A program made the translations under genes and the position numbers. A DNA stretch of 64,000 nucleotides from Medicago truncatula (Eukaryota; Streptophyta; Magnoliopsida; Fabales; Fabaceae). Below the pieces are notes generated by a model. It saw only the letters and a list, made by a program, of their open reading frames with translations, ran no database searches and was not told the origin of the DNA. This document shows positions 1-11,524 of this stretch, piece after piece; the stretch's first letter is position 1; each line of letters starts with the position of its first letter. The stretch spans positions 18,602,001-18,666,000 of the forward strand of contig NC_053043.1 of the NCBI RefSeq assembly GCF_003473485.1, written 5' to 3'.

Positions 1-324
1 GATTCATTTTTAAATTGTTGATTACTGATTAATGATCAATAGCAATTCATCTAGTAATGCTTACAACATCTTGGACTTACATGTACTATTTTATCGTTGG
101 CATCTTTAACATGCAAACAGAGTCGTTGATATCATGTGATAGTCTTAAGTGTGACTCTTTGTGAGGTTTACACTTAATACAAGGTAGGATAAAATTAGAT
201 CAAGTGTATTCTAGTGAATCTGATGAATTGATGATACTATGAGGACTGAACTTTTGATGTCGTGGGGTGTTACTCACAACACTTTTGATGCTATAGTGTT
301 AACTTCACCAGAAAAGTCATTTTC
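1..324. other. AT-rich non-coding stretch
   Basis: No gene is visible. Just before position 325 a short palindromic motif (AAAGTCATTTTCATGACTT, about 313-331) recurs in similar form near 20660-20680, inside intron 3 of the second synthase-like gene, so part of this stretch may be a dispersed repeat. Confidence 0.4.
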
Positions 325-553
325 ATGACTTCACCACAGAATTTTCCTTTTAATAATTCTTCTTTTATCACTATTACACTTACAAAAATGGCAGCACATC
401 AACTTTTGTTTGATGGACCATCATTTGATTTGGGAATTGAAGAAGACACACAGAACTTGTCACTTCTTATTGTGGAAGACACATTAGATAAAGAGGTGGA
501 AAGTGACCAAGATCAAGAAGAAGTAATTTCCCAAATTGACAATGGGATCAAAT

Positions 554-594
<41 letters not shown>

Positions 595-734
595 AGTCAT
601 CAAATGAAATTGAAGGCGAGTCTAATGCAAGGAAGGAGAAATATGGTTTAGATTTGAAAGTTGTTAAACCCTATGATATAAGGTTTCTGAATCACAAGAT
701 TGTTTTGGATTTGAATAAATTTCCGGAAGATTGA
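325..734 (+). other. Unidentified ORF interrupted by a poly(A) run
   Basis: An open frame from 325 carries an acidic stretch (IEEDTQNLSLLIVEDTLDKE) and then runs through 36 consecutive A residues, which gives an artificial poly-Lys tract. A second frame from the same run continues to a stop at 734 with plausible-looking sequence (KVVKPYDIRFLNHKIVLDLN). I recognise no domain. It may be a decayed retroposed or transposon-derived coding fragment in which the homopolymer has shifted the frame. It is probably not an active gene. Confidence 0.2.
556..591 (+). repeat. Poly(A) tract, about 36 nt
   Basis: An uninterrupted A homopolymer lies within open frames. Its length is prone to slippage and sequencing error, so the reading frame across it cannot be trusted. 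Confidence 0.9.
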
Positions 735-1325
735 TTGGATTTTGGATTTGAAAGTGAAGAATTTAATGAAGAGGTTCATTGGTGGATGAAGATTTTTTGT
801 AGACTTTTCATAATAGATGTGATTGAAAATAATTAAAAGCAAGGAAAATTAAGAATAAATTACCTTGGTTGTTTCTTTTCTATCTTTGATTAATCATTCA
901 TAATTTGGTACTACATGGAATTGAATGAATTGTCTTTTCTTCTATATAATTTTATATGTCGATGTTGTTAATGATGTGTGCTCTTTTTTCAAGTGAGTCA
1001 CTATTATTTTATTAAGGCGAATTAGCTACATCTAGATTAAACACAATACATCAAACAAATAGAAAAGTCAATTCATTGTTCACAAAAACACAAAACATAA
1101 AATCAATATCAAGATCATTCTCTCATCTTTCACCTTTCATAAACAAAACTTGATCACTTTGCAACAAGGCAAAAATATTACCATACCTAAATAAGAAAAA
1201 GTCCATCGGAAAATTACCATACTCGATCACTTTGCAACAAGGCAAAAATATTAGTATAGAATAAAAAGTTCATACCTTACTCAACATTGTTTAAGTATTC
1301 CAAAGTTCCACGGGCCAAGTCCCAA
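735..1325. other. Non-coding, with a short direct duplication
   Basis: No coding region is visible. A motif beginning GATCACTTTGCAACAAGGCA occurs at 1152-1180 and again at 1225-1253, 73 bp apart, which suggests a small local tandem duplication. The segment lies downstream of the minus-strand mariner remnant and may include its 3' flank. Confidence 0.5.
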
Positions 1326-2540
1326 TCACAATTTAGTTGGGTGGTAGTTTGTCTTGGATAAAAAATGCATCTTTTTGCATATGAGGAGCTTTGTAATCAT
1401 TATTTCATGTACCTTCATTATCTCAATTATGCTGGATTGGAGTGATAGAAATTTTTTCTTTGAATCTATATTAGAAAATGTGTCAAAGGCTTTTTGCAAA
1501 ACCTCCATAAGCTCATTGACTCTCTTAGTCACTTCCATTTGTTGCAATGATTGAATAACACTAAAATACCACAAGTCCAAAACAGTTAATCTAGGAGAAT
1601 TAGGTGGTTGACATGTCAGACGAATATCAAACCAACCTTCACAAGCCGCTCTACAAAATTCCTCGTTGTCTACACGTATATGACACGATGCATTTTCTTG
1701 TTGTATGTAAATTGTTGAGGCAAAATCCCTAATTAATTTTAAAGATAACAAACCTTAATAATTAAGGAATTAATGGACTTTGATTAATCGGTTTATCATG
1801 ATCATCTGATACACTTCTTTAATCGGTTTTGTAACAAGTGTTCCCGATGATCTATTGACACTTGACCTTATTGCAGGTACTTCATGAACTAGGGGTAACA
1901 TGCCAATTTTTTCATGAAAACATCTCTTTACCATCATCATCAAATCTAAGTCGAGCCATTGCGACTAAAAACATGACCTTAGTAATGTAGTTTTTGTTTT
2001 TGCACAGACGATGTGGGTCAACCTCATCTAATAAAAGGTAATCATTCTTGGTTTTGTTTTTGTTTTTGTCATTTTGAACCATTTTTAATCTATATGGACA
2101 AGATTATACATTGACTTAAATTGTGGATCATGAGAAAGTCTACTTTCCTCAAGCATGGACAAGAAAAATCTAAGACGACCTTTCATATTGTTTTCATTCA
2201 AGTGTGGCTTTAATATACTTAATGTCGTCGCAAAATCCCTTATTCTTGTATTCAACAATATATTCTTGTTAACACCTATGTCATGTCCTAGTGCTCTATA
2301 CATACTGTTCGTATTTAATGGCACATCACATACTTTTTCAATATCAATCTCAAATATTTTTTCGACGACAATCTTTCGTTCTTTTATGGCGAGCATCTCC
2401 GTTTTGACGTATTTGTTTTGAAATCCGATAAATGGAATCTTTAGAGACCACATAAGTTAAAGCCAGCCTTACCACATTACCACGTTTGAGCTTGCCATCA
2501 TGACTTTCACTTAACAATATTTGAGCAACAGTCTCTTGTT
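1326..2540 (-). pseudogene. Plant mariner-like transposase, degenerate
   Basis: Two minus-strand fragments together look like a plant mariner (Soymar-type) transposase. The upstream fragment (2540 to 2085) has the N-terminal DNA-binding region (DGKLKRGN), a helix-turn-helix-like stretch, a KPHLNENNMKGRLRF motif and the beginning of the first catalytic block (NLVHID). The downstream fragment (1751 to 1326) has IQQENASCH, where active plant elements usually have an Asp after QQ, and CQPPNSPRLTVLDL. The segment between them (about 1752-2084) is broken by stops and frameshifts. Substitutions at expected catalytic positions and the frame breaks mean the protein is dead. Clear terminal inverted repeats were not found. 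Confidence 0.75.
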
Positions 2541-2546
2541 CCGTAT

Positions 2547-2674
2547 CAGAGCCGCCCCTAGGGCATAGGCCGGAAGTGCGACGGCCTAGAGCCCATGGCA
2601 GTAGGGGGCCTTTTTTTTTTAAGGTTATGGCCTAAGCCGTCGCACTTCCGACCTATACTCTAGGGCCGGCCTTG
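2547..2674. repeat. 128-bp foldback element
   Basis: The two ends are inverted copies. The arm at 2551-2586 includes GGAAGTGCGACGGC, and the arm at 2635-2670 carries its complement. The outer parts (GCCGCCCCTAGGGCATA against GCCGGCCCTAGAGTATA read inward) also pair. The 48-bp centre holds a T-run. It sits beside the N-terminal end of the mariner remnant. It is likely a non-autonomous inverted-repeat element; no clear target-site duplication was found, so the superfamily is unknown. Confidence 0.6.
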
Positions 2675-3161
2675 ATTTTGAGTTATGTTACTTTCTTGTA
2701 TAAAGTGAAGCCGTGCAGTGACAAAACTTAAATCATGAAATCTGAGTCTATGATATAACAGGGTAGTAATAGTGATAAAACTTAAAAATATAAAACATGA
2801 AATCTTATAAGATTATCACGATAGTAATATCAATACAAAACACCATAAGAGCTGCATTTGGATTAAAGTGTAGTAAAAAAAAATACAAACCTAACATGTG
2901 AAAAAATCTAAAAAAGATTAACAGGGTAGACGGTAATAATAACAAAACAAAACACTATAAGAACTTCTTTATGATTTGAACAAACAAAGAAATGTATCAA
3001 CCAAAAATTACTATTGCAATACCTGCTGTAACTGCTCCGAGAGTACCGGTTAACATTTCTCTATATTAATTTATCTTTTTTCAATTCATTTAATTTATGT
3101 TTTCCAAACCATTAATAAAATATATTTTTGTAAAATAACTCATTGTTACTCCTTTCCATAC
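2675..3161. other. AT-rich flank left of the copia element
   Basis: No gene or clear repeat is visible. The last five bases (CATAC, 3157-3161) form the left half of the copia target-site duplication. Confidence 0.5.
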
Positions 3162-3491
3162 TGTTGAGTTACAAAAATATTGAAACAGAAGAGAGAAAAG
3201 TGAAGAAAAAGTATGAAGCAAAGAATAGTATTTTGCATAGAATGAAAGTTAGTTACAGAGATTCCTTATATAGGTTGTTATTGCATGTACACTCAATACT
3301 AATGTGTACTGGCTGTATTACATCATAGCTCAACATCCCTATAATCTAGGAGGTTAGTTATTCCTAGTAACTAACTCAAACTAGTTCAGGGTTTTCTGTA
3401 ACTTGTGGCACAAGCAACTGAGATGCATTGTGTTCCTGTTGTTGATCTTCCAATAACAGTGTTTCTATCTTCTTTGTATTATATTTCAACA
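3162..3491 (-). repeat. 3' LTR of the copia element
   Basis: The 330-bp LTR has TG...CA ends and is nearly identical to 9473-9802. The differences seen are at an A/G, a T/A, a G/A and a G/T position. It contains a TATATAGG-like box around 3268 in plus orientation. Confidence 0.93.
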
Positions 3492-5492
3492 TCCTCCCAC
3501 AAGCTTGACCATGATAAATATTTATCATTCCAAGCTTGGATACGAATTGATTGAACTTTGGAGGTGCTAAAGGCTTTGTTAAAAAATCTGCTAGCTGTTC
3601 ATGTGTTGAGATAGGAAGAAGTCTAAGCATTCCCTTTTTAATTTTCTCTCTAACCAAATGGCAGTCTATTTCCAAATGCTTTGTTCTCTCATGAAAAATT
3701 GGATTTGAAGCAATATGAATTGCACTTTGACTGTCACAATACAAAACAGGTTGCTTGTTGCAATTGATCTTCAAGTCTTTTAAGATATAGAGTAACCACT
3801 GAAGCTCACATGTGGCAGTGGAGAGAGCTCTGTATTCAGCTTCTGAAGAAGATCTTGAAATGGTTACTTGCTTTTTAGCTTTCCAAGATATAAGTGAAGA
3901 GCCTAAAAAGAAACAGAATCCAGCTGTTGATCTTCTGGAATCCACACAACCAGCCCAATCTGCATCAACATATCCAAGTATTTGAGCTTCTGAACTTCTA
4001 GGGAAGAAAAGACCAAGACCAAGATTATTCTTAAGATATCTCAATGTTCTACAAGCAGCTTTGTAGTGTTTAATAGTTGGAGAATTCAAAAACTGACTCA
4101 GTTGTTGAGTAGCTAAAGAAATGTCTGGTCTAGTGGTGTTTAGATACAGCAATCTACCAATGAGCCTCCTGTAGCAAGACACATCTTCAAAGGGTGCACT
4201 GGTGTCTTGATGCAGTTTAATAGAAGTATCCAAAGGTGTAGATGCAGGTTTAGAACCTGAGAGACCAGAAGAGTCAAGTAAATCCAGACAATATTTTCTT
4301 TGGGATACTGTAATTCCTGCTTTAGAGTTCCAAACCCAAGAAATATTTAAGGATACCTAAATCCTTAATTTTGAATTGAGCATCAAGAATAGACTTGATT
4401 CTTTGGAATTCAGTGAGAGAGATACCAGCCAATATAATGTCATCAACATATACTAAGAGTGCTGTAAAATCATTATTATGTTGAAGGGTAAATAGGGAGT
4501 AATCAGCTGTGGACTGTGAGTAACCTTCATGAAGTAGTAAAGTAGTCAGTTTTTTCATACCATTTCCTGCTTGCTTGTTTCAAGTCATAAAGACTTTTGA
4601 GCAATTTACATACTTTGCCAGGAAAACTTGAAACACCTTCTGGTATACTCATGAATACATCTTCTTGCAAATCTCCATGAAGAAATGCATTATTCACATC
4701 AAGTTGATGTAAATGCCAATTATGAATAGAAGCAACAGCTAGAAGAGTTCTAATAGTTGTGAGCTTAGCAACAGGAGAGAAAGTGTCAAAGAAATCCAGA
4801 CCCTCAATCTGATTGTACCCTTTAGCAACTAGTCTGGCTTTGTACCTTTCAATAGAGCCATCAGCCTTGTGTTTCACTTTATACACCTATTTACTCCCAA
4901 TTGGCTTTATATTAGGTGGCAAATCCACAATGGACCAGGTACCATTATCAGTTAAGGCCTTTAACTCAGCATTCATAGCTTGTAACCAGTGTTCAAACTG
5001 ACATGCCTCTTTATAGGTTTTGGGCTCAGTACTTTGTGTAATGGAAATAGAAAAAACTTTATGTGATGGGGAAAGATGATCAAAGGAGTGAAAATGATTA
5101 ATGTGATAAGAAATACCTAAATTGATTGATTTTGGCAATGAGGTGGAAGAGTTATTGCAGATGTAATCTTTCAAATAGCTGGGAGCAGATTTAACTCTAG
5201 TAGACTTATGAATAACAGGTAAAGTAGGAGAAGGAATGATAGTAGGAGGAGGAGTAGGTTGGTCATTAAGAGAATTTGAAGTGTGAGTGGAAGGAGAATC
5301 TGACACAGTTTCAGAGGGAGAAGATATATCAATGATAGGGTCATGATCAGAATCTTGAGCTATATGTGTATGGTATTCCCATGAAACAGTTGAAGGGTTA
5401 TGTTTATAGGGAAAAATGCACTCATGATGTGTCACATTTCTGGAAACAAAGATCTCTTTGGAATGAGTATCAAGAAGGATGACCCCTTTCAT
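3376..5492 (-). pseudogene. Copia reverse transcriptase and RNase H region
   Basis: Three consecutive minus-strand open frames make up the second half of pol. The frame at 5492-4887 covers the integrase C-terminus and the start of RT, ending PIGSK. The frame at 4886-4527 has [11 protein letters not shown] and [14 protein letters not shown] motifs carrying a catalytic Asp. The frame at 4558-4322 has YVDDI, the RT active site. RNase H follows (4233-3376) with YVDADWAGC, SSSEAEYRAL and YCDSQSAI. An in-frame stop where copia RT usually has Trp (about 4887), a frameshift near 4530-4558 and a stop near 4320 break the polyprotein. The last frame runs into the LTR. The domains are otherwise well preserved. 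Confidence 0.9.
3492..3500 (-). other. Polypurine tract
   Basis: GTGGGAGGA on the minus strand lies directly upstream of the 3' LTR, the expected place for plus-strand DNA priming. Confidence 0.75.
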
Positions 5493-5546
5493 ACCACTCT
5501 TATATCCAAGAAAAACACACTTCCTTGCTCTAGAAGAAAGTTTTAT

Positions 5547-6102
5547 TCAGCTGGACTGAAGAGTTGATGCATAAGCTAAAGAACCAAAAACTTTTAATTG
5601 ATGTAAATCAGCATTTTTATTATGTAATAAGAAATAAGGAGTTTTGTTATTTAAAATGGGACTAGGAACTCTATTCATGATAAAAACAGCATGAATAGCA
5701 GCATAGGACCAAAAAGTTTTGGGTAAATGAGATTGAAAAAGAAGAGCTCTAGTAATGTTCAAAATGTGCTGATGATTTCTTTCCACCCTTGCATTCTGCT
5801 GAGGTGTCTCAACACAACTAGTTTGATGCAAAATACCTTTAGATGCATAAAATTGAGGCATGTTAAATTCAAGACCATTGTCACTTCTGACAATTTTAAC
5901 ATGACAATCATGTTGATTTTCAATTAAAGTGATGAAATCAATGACATGTTGTCTGGTTTCACCTTTTGATTTCATCAAAGTTAACCAAGTAAATCTACTG
6001 AAATCATCAACAGCAGTTAAAAAAATAAGAATGATTATGAATAGAAGAAATTGAAATAGGGCCCCAAATATCAAAATGTATTAATTCAAAAGGCTTAGTA
6101 GC
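5547..6102 (-). pseudogene. Copia integrase core, 3' part
   Basis: Minus-strand sequence encodes the DDE integrase core: a first Asp in LTAVDDFSRFTW, a second in VRSDNGLEF, and the Glu in QQNARVERNHQH. At 6102 the frame is interrupted by the solo LTR inserted between 6103 and 7690; upstream integrase sequence resumes at 7691. A single-base slip in a T-run around 6020-6030 also shifts frame just before the first Asp block. The reading resumes as HFDIWGPIS directly after the insertion point. Confidence 0.88.
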
Positions 6103-7690
6103 TGTCATACCCCAATTTTTGATCTAAGGCCCCACTGACACATGTCACTTGACTCTGATCGATCTCTGATTTTTCAGTAAAAAAATTCGGCAGGGAGGTA
6201 TTTTAAAATACCTCATTTTTTTGATTTCGAGTCGGACCCTCCTTTCTCTTTTTTATTTTCTTTCCATCTTTTATTAATTTTAATTTTAAGATAAGTTACT
6301 TTTTTTATATTTAATAATTTTTATTTTCCATCTTTTAATTTTATTTTTCTTTACATAATTTAGTTTAATTTGTTTTTATTTTTATTTCGTATTAGATTTT
6401 TTTTATTTTTATTTTATTTCTTTTTAATTAATTAGTGTCCAAAAAATTAAAGTGTCAATAGGTCCAAAAATAAAATGCCCAAGGTCTAAAAAAAATTTCA
6501 AATCAAAGTGTCAACTTTAACATTCCTTTTTCAAAATTCACATAATTGTCCATCATTTCCATTAAACCAATTTTCCTTTTTTCATCAAACTCCTCACCTA
6601 GAGCCCTCATTCCACACAATTTCACACACCAAAAGTTCTCTTGAGTTGTCAAAGAACTTTTCTCTCTTCTCCCTCTTTAGCTTGTGTTGACGAGCTATTC
6701 TTTTCTTCTCCCTCTTTTTTCTGTCCCTTCGGAAAAGTCCCTTCGGTTGTCAATTTCTTTTATTTTCTTGCATTTTATTTCTTTTTAGCATTTTTGCATT
6801 TTTTTTTATTTCTATTTAGCATTTTAATTATTGTTATTTATTTTCCAGCAATTAGAATGTATTTAGGTCCAATGTAAATATAAATGAGAAAAGTGTGTGG
6901 GTGTGTGTGTCATTTTATTTCTTTACCGCCTTAGATATATCCAAAAATGCAAAAAAATTAGATTAGGGATTTTGTGGTGATCCAACGTCACTACAAAAAT
7001 CCACGCGCTTTTATTTTTATTGCTCCGTTAGTTTAATTTTTATTTAATATTCCAAAAAAAACAACAAAAAACATGCAAATAATCTAAATCACAAAAATAT
7101 TTTCATAATAAACCTTGATTCCAAAATCAGGTGATCCTTTTTTATTTTTTTTCTTAATCAAACTTTCAATCAATTTAATCATACCTTGAGTCCATTTTCT
7201 TTTAAATTAAAAAATACAAACCAATTCTCATTTGCCACTTGGCTTTTCAATTTAAAACCTTTTTTTCAAAATTAATAAAAAATCACTCAACCAATCAAAC
7301 GTCATTTTCTACCCCGAACTACGAGGTTTTAATCCCTCACGGGTACGTAGGCAGAGGACCATGTCCTTCCAAATCAATAAAAATGTAGATAAATTAGGTC
7401 TCACTTTCTTCTTTTCTTTTAATCATCACATTAACTTTTTTTTTCAAAAGCAAGCAAGTTATAGCACATTAATTAAATAAAATCAAGAGGTTCTCGTAGA
7501 GTACTACGAATATTTAGGGTGCTAACACCTTCCCTAAATATAACCAACCCCCGAACTCAAAATCTTTTCAAAATGGGGTAGTTTGAACTTTTTTCCCCTT
7601 TTCTTAATAAAATTAAATGTTCAGTCGTGAAATAAATTAGTGAGTCAAAAGCTAATCAAATAGCCTTGATCTCCAAAAAATGACGCGACA
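6103..7690 (+). mobile_element. Solo LTR, Ogre/Tat-like Ty3-gypsy
   Basis: A 1588-bp segment begins TGTCATACCCCAA and ends GCGACA, flanked on both sides by the perfect 5-bp duplication GTAGC (6098-6102 and 7691-7695). It holds no coding sequence. Two internal motifs are familiar from Ogre/Tat LTRs of legumes: a GGGTACGTAGGCAG block near 7340 and a GGGTGCTAACACCTTCCCTA block near 7520. A single LTR with a duplication and no internal region is the product of recombination between the two LTRs of a former full element. It is nested in the copia integrase, so it is younger than that element. Assignment to Ogre is from recall of the motifs. Confidence 0.88.
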
Positions 7691-9420
7691 GTAGCTTTAT
7701 TACAACTTTCAGGGAAGGGTAATTTCCTATGTTTAGCAAAATGGCATACATCACAAGTGGCTTTTGAATCTACATGAACAAAAGGAAACTGAGATTGTAA
7801 AGACTTCATTCTAGAAAATGAAAGATGTCCTAATCTGAAATGCCAGAGAGCACTGTCAGGTAGAGGAACATAGCTAGGAATAGTCTTGCTGGCCCAACAA
7901 GTCAGCTTATTTGAAAGATTCAGATAGTATAACTCTTCCCTCTTATCACCAGAACCACTCATCTTCTTGGTTTTCTTGTCCTGAATAAGACACTGGAAAG
8001 CATCAAAAATCACAATACAATTTAAAGAATTGGTTAATTTTGACACAGAAATGAGATTAAAATGAAATTCAGGGACATAAAGTACATCATGAATGATGAA
8101 ATCATCAGAAAATTTAATGGTTCCAGATTGTTTAGCTATAGTAAAATGACCTATAGGTAATTTTATGTGAGTAGGAATGATTTCATTGTAAGAATGAAAC
8201 CATTTCAGATTGCCACAAATATGATCACTGGCTCCTGAATCTATGATCCAATAGCTAAGAGTAAAATTATGACAAGTTAAAGACGAACAAAAACTTGTAC
8301 CTTGCCTGTCAGTTGGTGAATGACCAATATACATAGAAGAAGAAACCTGATTGGAGGCATGAGCAGTCTTTGAACCTTGATTAAGAGATGAACTTTGAAG
8401 TAAAGACATTAACTTTTCATAGAGATCATGTGTGATAACTGGAGAATCAGCTTTATTGTCAACACATGAAGGAGGTTTATCATCATTAGCAACTTCCTCC
8501 TTTGCAATATGGTTAGCAGATGAAGAAGAACCAAAATTCTTCTGAAGATGTGGTGGAATGCCATGTTTCTTCCAACAAGTTTCCAAAGTGTGATTACTTC
8601 TTCCACAGAAAGTACACACACGTGATCCATTCTTGGAATTGGATCCTTGATATTTACCAGAAGAGTTTCCTTTGAACTTTCTGGAATCAGCATAGTTAAT
8701 CAAAACAGAGTCTTCACTAGGTGAAGTGAAATTGCCTTGTCTTTCATGTTGTAAAACCATAGAAAATATTTTGTTCATGGGGGGTAAAGGATCCATTAAC
8801 AGAATCTGAGATTTCACCATAGCAAAATTCTCATTCAATCTAGTAAGAAACCTTATTGCATACAGCAAAGTTTGATTTTGTCTAGCATTACGCATGAATT
8901 CACAAGAACAACGGATTCTACATACACAATTGGGAACTGGCATGTAGATCTCAAGTTCTTCCCATAAAATCTTCAATTCAGAGTAAAAAATAGTTACAGT
9001 TTTGGATTCTTGTTGCAGTGCATAGATTTCTTGCATAAGTTCAGAAATTCTTACCAAATCACCTTGAGAAAATCGTTCCTTTAGATCATTCCAAACATCA
9101 CACGCATTTTCCATGAAAATTATAGATTGTGCAATTGAAGAAGATACAGAATTGACAATCCATGACTGAACTAAATTGTTGCAACGATTCCAAGGACGAA
9201 ACAGAGGATCAAAATCATCAACGATAGGTTTGATTGTTCCATCAACAAATTCATACTTCATTTTACCTCCCAATGCTCTTCGCATCGAACGAGCCCAGGA
9301 GTGATAATTCGAACCATCCAAAACTGGAGAAACCGTAACAGAAAAAGGACCATTGCTTGGATGAACAAAGAAAGGACTAGATTGATCGGTGAGAACGTCG
9401 TTGTTGTTACGAGGCGCCAT
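7691..9420 (-). pseudogene. Copia gag, protease and start of integrase
   Basis: The minus-strand frame opens with ATG at 9420, shortly after the primer binding site. Residues 1-240 form the gag capsid region (LDGSNYHSWARSMRRAL near 34-50). A zinc knuckle CX2CX4HX4C follows at residues 269-282 (CTFCGRSNHTLETC). The aspartic protease motif DSGASDH is at residues 394-400. The frame ends in the integrase zinc region (HFRLGH, then CDVCHFAKHRKLPF), where the solo LTR cuts it. The last residues of the raw frame come from the inserted LTR. Gag and protease look intact in frame. Confidence 0.9.
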
Positions 9421-9460
9421 TGATGGAGCTTGAAAAAGCTTGCGGAAAAGGAATCAAAAA

Positions 9461-9472
9461 GCTCTGATACCA
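9461..9472 (-). other. Primer binding site (initiator tRNA-Met)
   Basis: TGGTATCAGAGC on the minus strand directly abuts the 5' LTR. This is the standard plant copia primer site, complementary to the 3' end of initiator tRNA-Met. Confidence 0.93.
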
Positions 9473-9802
9473 TGTTGAGTTACAAGAATATTGAAACAGA
9501 AGAGAGAAAAGTGAAGAAAAAGTATGAAGCAAAGAATAGTATTATGCATAGAATGAAAGTTAGTTACAGAGATTCCTTATATAGGTTGTTATTGCATGTA
9601 CACTCAATACTAATGTGTACTGGCTGTATTACATCATAGCTCAACATCCCTATAATCTAGGAGGTTAGTTATTCCTAGTAACTAACTCAAACTAGTTCAG
9701 GGTTTTCTATAACTTGTGGCACAAGCAACTGAGATGCATTGTGTTCCTGTTGTTGATCTTCCAATAACATTGTTTCTATCTTCTTTGTATTATATTTCAA
9801 CA
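9473..9802 (-). repeat. 5' LTR of the copia element
   Basis: The 330-bp LTR carries TG...CA ends and would drive transcription leftward. It is followed by CATAT, which matches four of five bases of CATAC on the other side. Confidence 0.93.
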
Positions 9803-10350
9803 CATATAAAATAATTACATTTTTTAATATATGTGAAATTTCTAAAATGACATATAATTTAAAACAGAGTAAGTAATTTGGTGTATTGCATTTTTTTCCC
9901 ATTTTAAAATGAATTGTAAAGTCACGTTAGTTAAAGCTTGTAGAATGCCATACATCGTGGAAGACTTTGAAATGTTAATGACCAAGTTGCTTGTTTAATC
10001 AAATTGGTTTTGTATATACTTTTTGATCAAATTAGCCATGAAGACTTGGATTGTTTAATCAAACAGACATTGAGATCTTGTCAGTCGGTTCTGTATATAT
10101 ACTTTTTTTTTAAAACAATTTGCTATTCATTGCATTGATCGAATAAGTTAATAAATTGTTTTTATTTAATTTATTCTGTAATAATTATACTCTTAATTGC
10201 GTTGTTTTTCGTGTTTAACTTTTGCTAATAATGTGTAATGGTTGGGATTGTGGATTGTTATTGTGTTTATAGAGAGCTGTGTGTCGTGATATGAAATGTG
10301 TCGTGCTTTGAGTCTTGCTTTAACTAACGTGAGTAGTTAAAGTTATATTA
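9803..10350. other. AT-rich intergenic sequence
   Basis: No gene is visible. There are two loosely similar stretches (around 10000-10030 and 10055-10100, TTGTTTAATCAAA followed by TATATACTTTTT), which suggest a small old duplication. Confidence 0.45.
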
Positions 10351-10609
10351 CTTCCTCCGTCCCGTAATAGATGACTTATTTGAAAATGTGTAATTTTGAC
10401 GTAACTTATTTTGACCATATTTTTCTACTAATATACAAAGATCAATAATATCATATAAGATGTCGTTAGATTTGTCTCGATAAGTATTTTCAAAATATCA
10501 AATTTTCATAATTTTTTCTCATATATTATTCAAGATATTTAAGCTCGAAATTATGCATTGACATACGTAATAAGGTCAACTATATCAAGTATTAAATGGA
10601 CGGAGGGAG
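10351..10609. mobile_element. Stowaway-like MITE
   Basis: The ends are CTTCCTCCGTCC and GGACGGAGGGAG, the usual terminal inverted repeats of Stowaway (Tc1/mariner-derived) MITEs. TA precedes the left end; the right flank is CA, consistent with a mutated TA target duplication. The length of about 259 bp is normal. It is non-coding. Confidence 0.85.
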
Positions 10610-10969
10610 CACAAATTTTAGTTAAACTAGGAGTAGAATTTGACGCTTCTGAAATAAATAAAAATAAAAGAAGGATAGATACCTTTTTAATGTTAATAAT
10701 AATATTTTGTTGTAATGTTTTTCAAATTTTTTATTTTTTATGTAATTAAACATGTCAAGTGAGATGGAGGAAGAGATTGGTTGTTTGGGAGGGAGAACTT
10801 AGTCGTGAAGTTGTTAGGGGTTCATCCCCATACCGAGGGTCTTGATTTCTGGTATTGAAAGTAAAGCTCAGATGGAGTGTTCATATTAAGATTAGTCTAT
10901 GAATACCTCTTTTTGATTTATCTCGGAACGAGTAGCAAAGCGGTTGAGTTACCCTCCATTCTGGCTTTG

Positions 10970-11510
10970 GTCTTGAAGAGTTGGGCTCCCTCCAAAATTC
11001 AAGTATTCTCGAGACAGTTGTTCCTCGATAGGATCTGACTGGAGTAAATCTTGTCAGACGTAGAGTGTTAACATCAAGCGGCTTACTTGTGTGCCTTTTC
11101 AATGAGGAGTCTGAATCTCTTAATCATCTTTTTGTGACTTGTGGGATTGCATCAAGTGTTTGGTATATGATTTTTAGATGGTTAGGTTTGGAGGTTGTCC
11201 TTCCAAGTGTTGTATTTTTCCTAGGAGAGAGAAATTTAGGTGTGGCTTCTTGTTAATCTAGCATTCAGTGGTGTGGTGCATCTTGTCTGTTCGCAATGAT
11301 CTGGTGTTCTCTTGCAGGACAATAGATGTAGGGCAGTTCTTTGAAAAAATACAATATACCTCTTGGTACTTGTTTTCTGGGACGCATTCTGGTCATTATT
11401 GTTCTCATTATGAGTGGGTTGTGGAGCCGTAGTGTGTTGGGGAGGGGGTGTGTTTAGATGCCTTTGAGTTGGTAGCTTGGGCTTTGTTTTGAGTGGCCAC
11501 ATAAGCTTAT
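10970..11510 (+). pseudogene. LINE 3' fragment with zinc-binding (zf-RVT) domain
   Basis: Conceptual plus-strand frames contain PSKIQVFSRQLFLDRI, then NLVRRRVLTSSG, then EESESLNHLFVTCG and VWYMIFRWLGL. Together these resemble the zf-RVT region at the C-terminus of plant L1-type reverse transcriptases. A further frame (VVWCILSVRNDLVFS, KIQYTSWYF) continues the usual LINE tail. Frameshifts and stops separate the blocks, so it is a dead, 5'-truncated copy. Confidence 0.7.
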
Positions 11511-11524
11511 ATTGACATAAATGT

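Larger units (their letters stand above)
3162..9802 (-). mobile_element. Ty1/copia LTR retrotransposon, full length but disabled
   Basis: The element is bounded by two 330-bp LTRs that begin TGTTGA and end CAACA. Because the coding strand is minus, the 5' LTR is on the right. Next to it is a primer binding site matching initiator tRNA-Met (TGGTATCAGAGC, minus strand), and next to the left LTR is a purine-rich tract. Domain order on the minus strand is gag, protease, integrase, reverse transcriptase, RNase H, the copia order. Flanking bases CATAC (left) and CATAT (right) fit a 5-bp target-site duplication with one mutation. Pol carries stops and frameshifts, and a solo LTR is inserted in integrase, so the element cannot move on its own. 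The two LTRs differ at only about four positions, so insertion was fairly recent. Confidence 0.93.
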
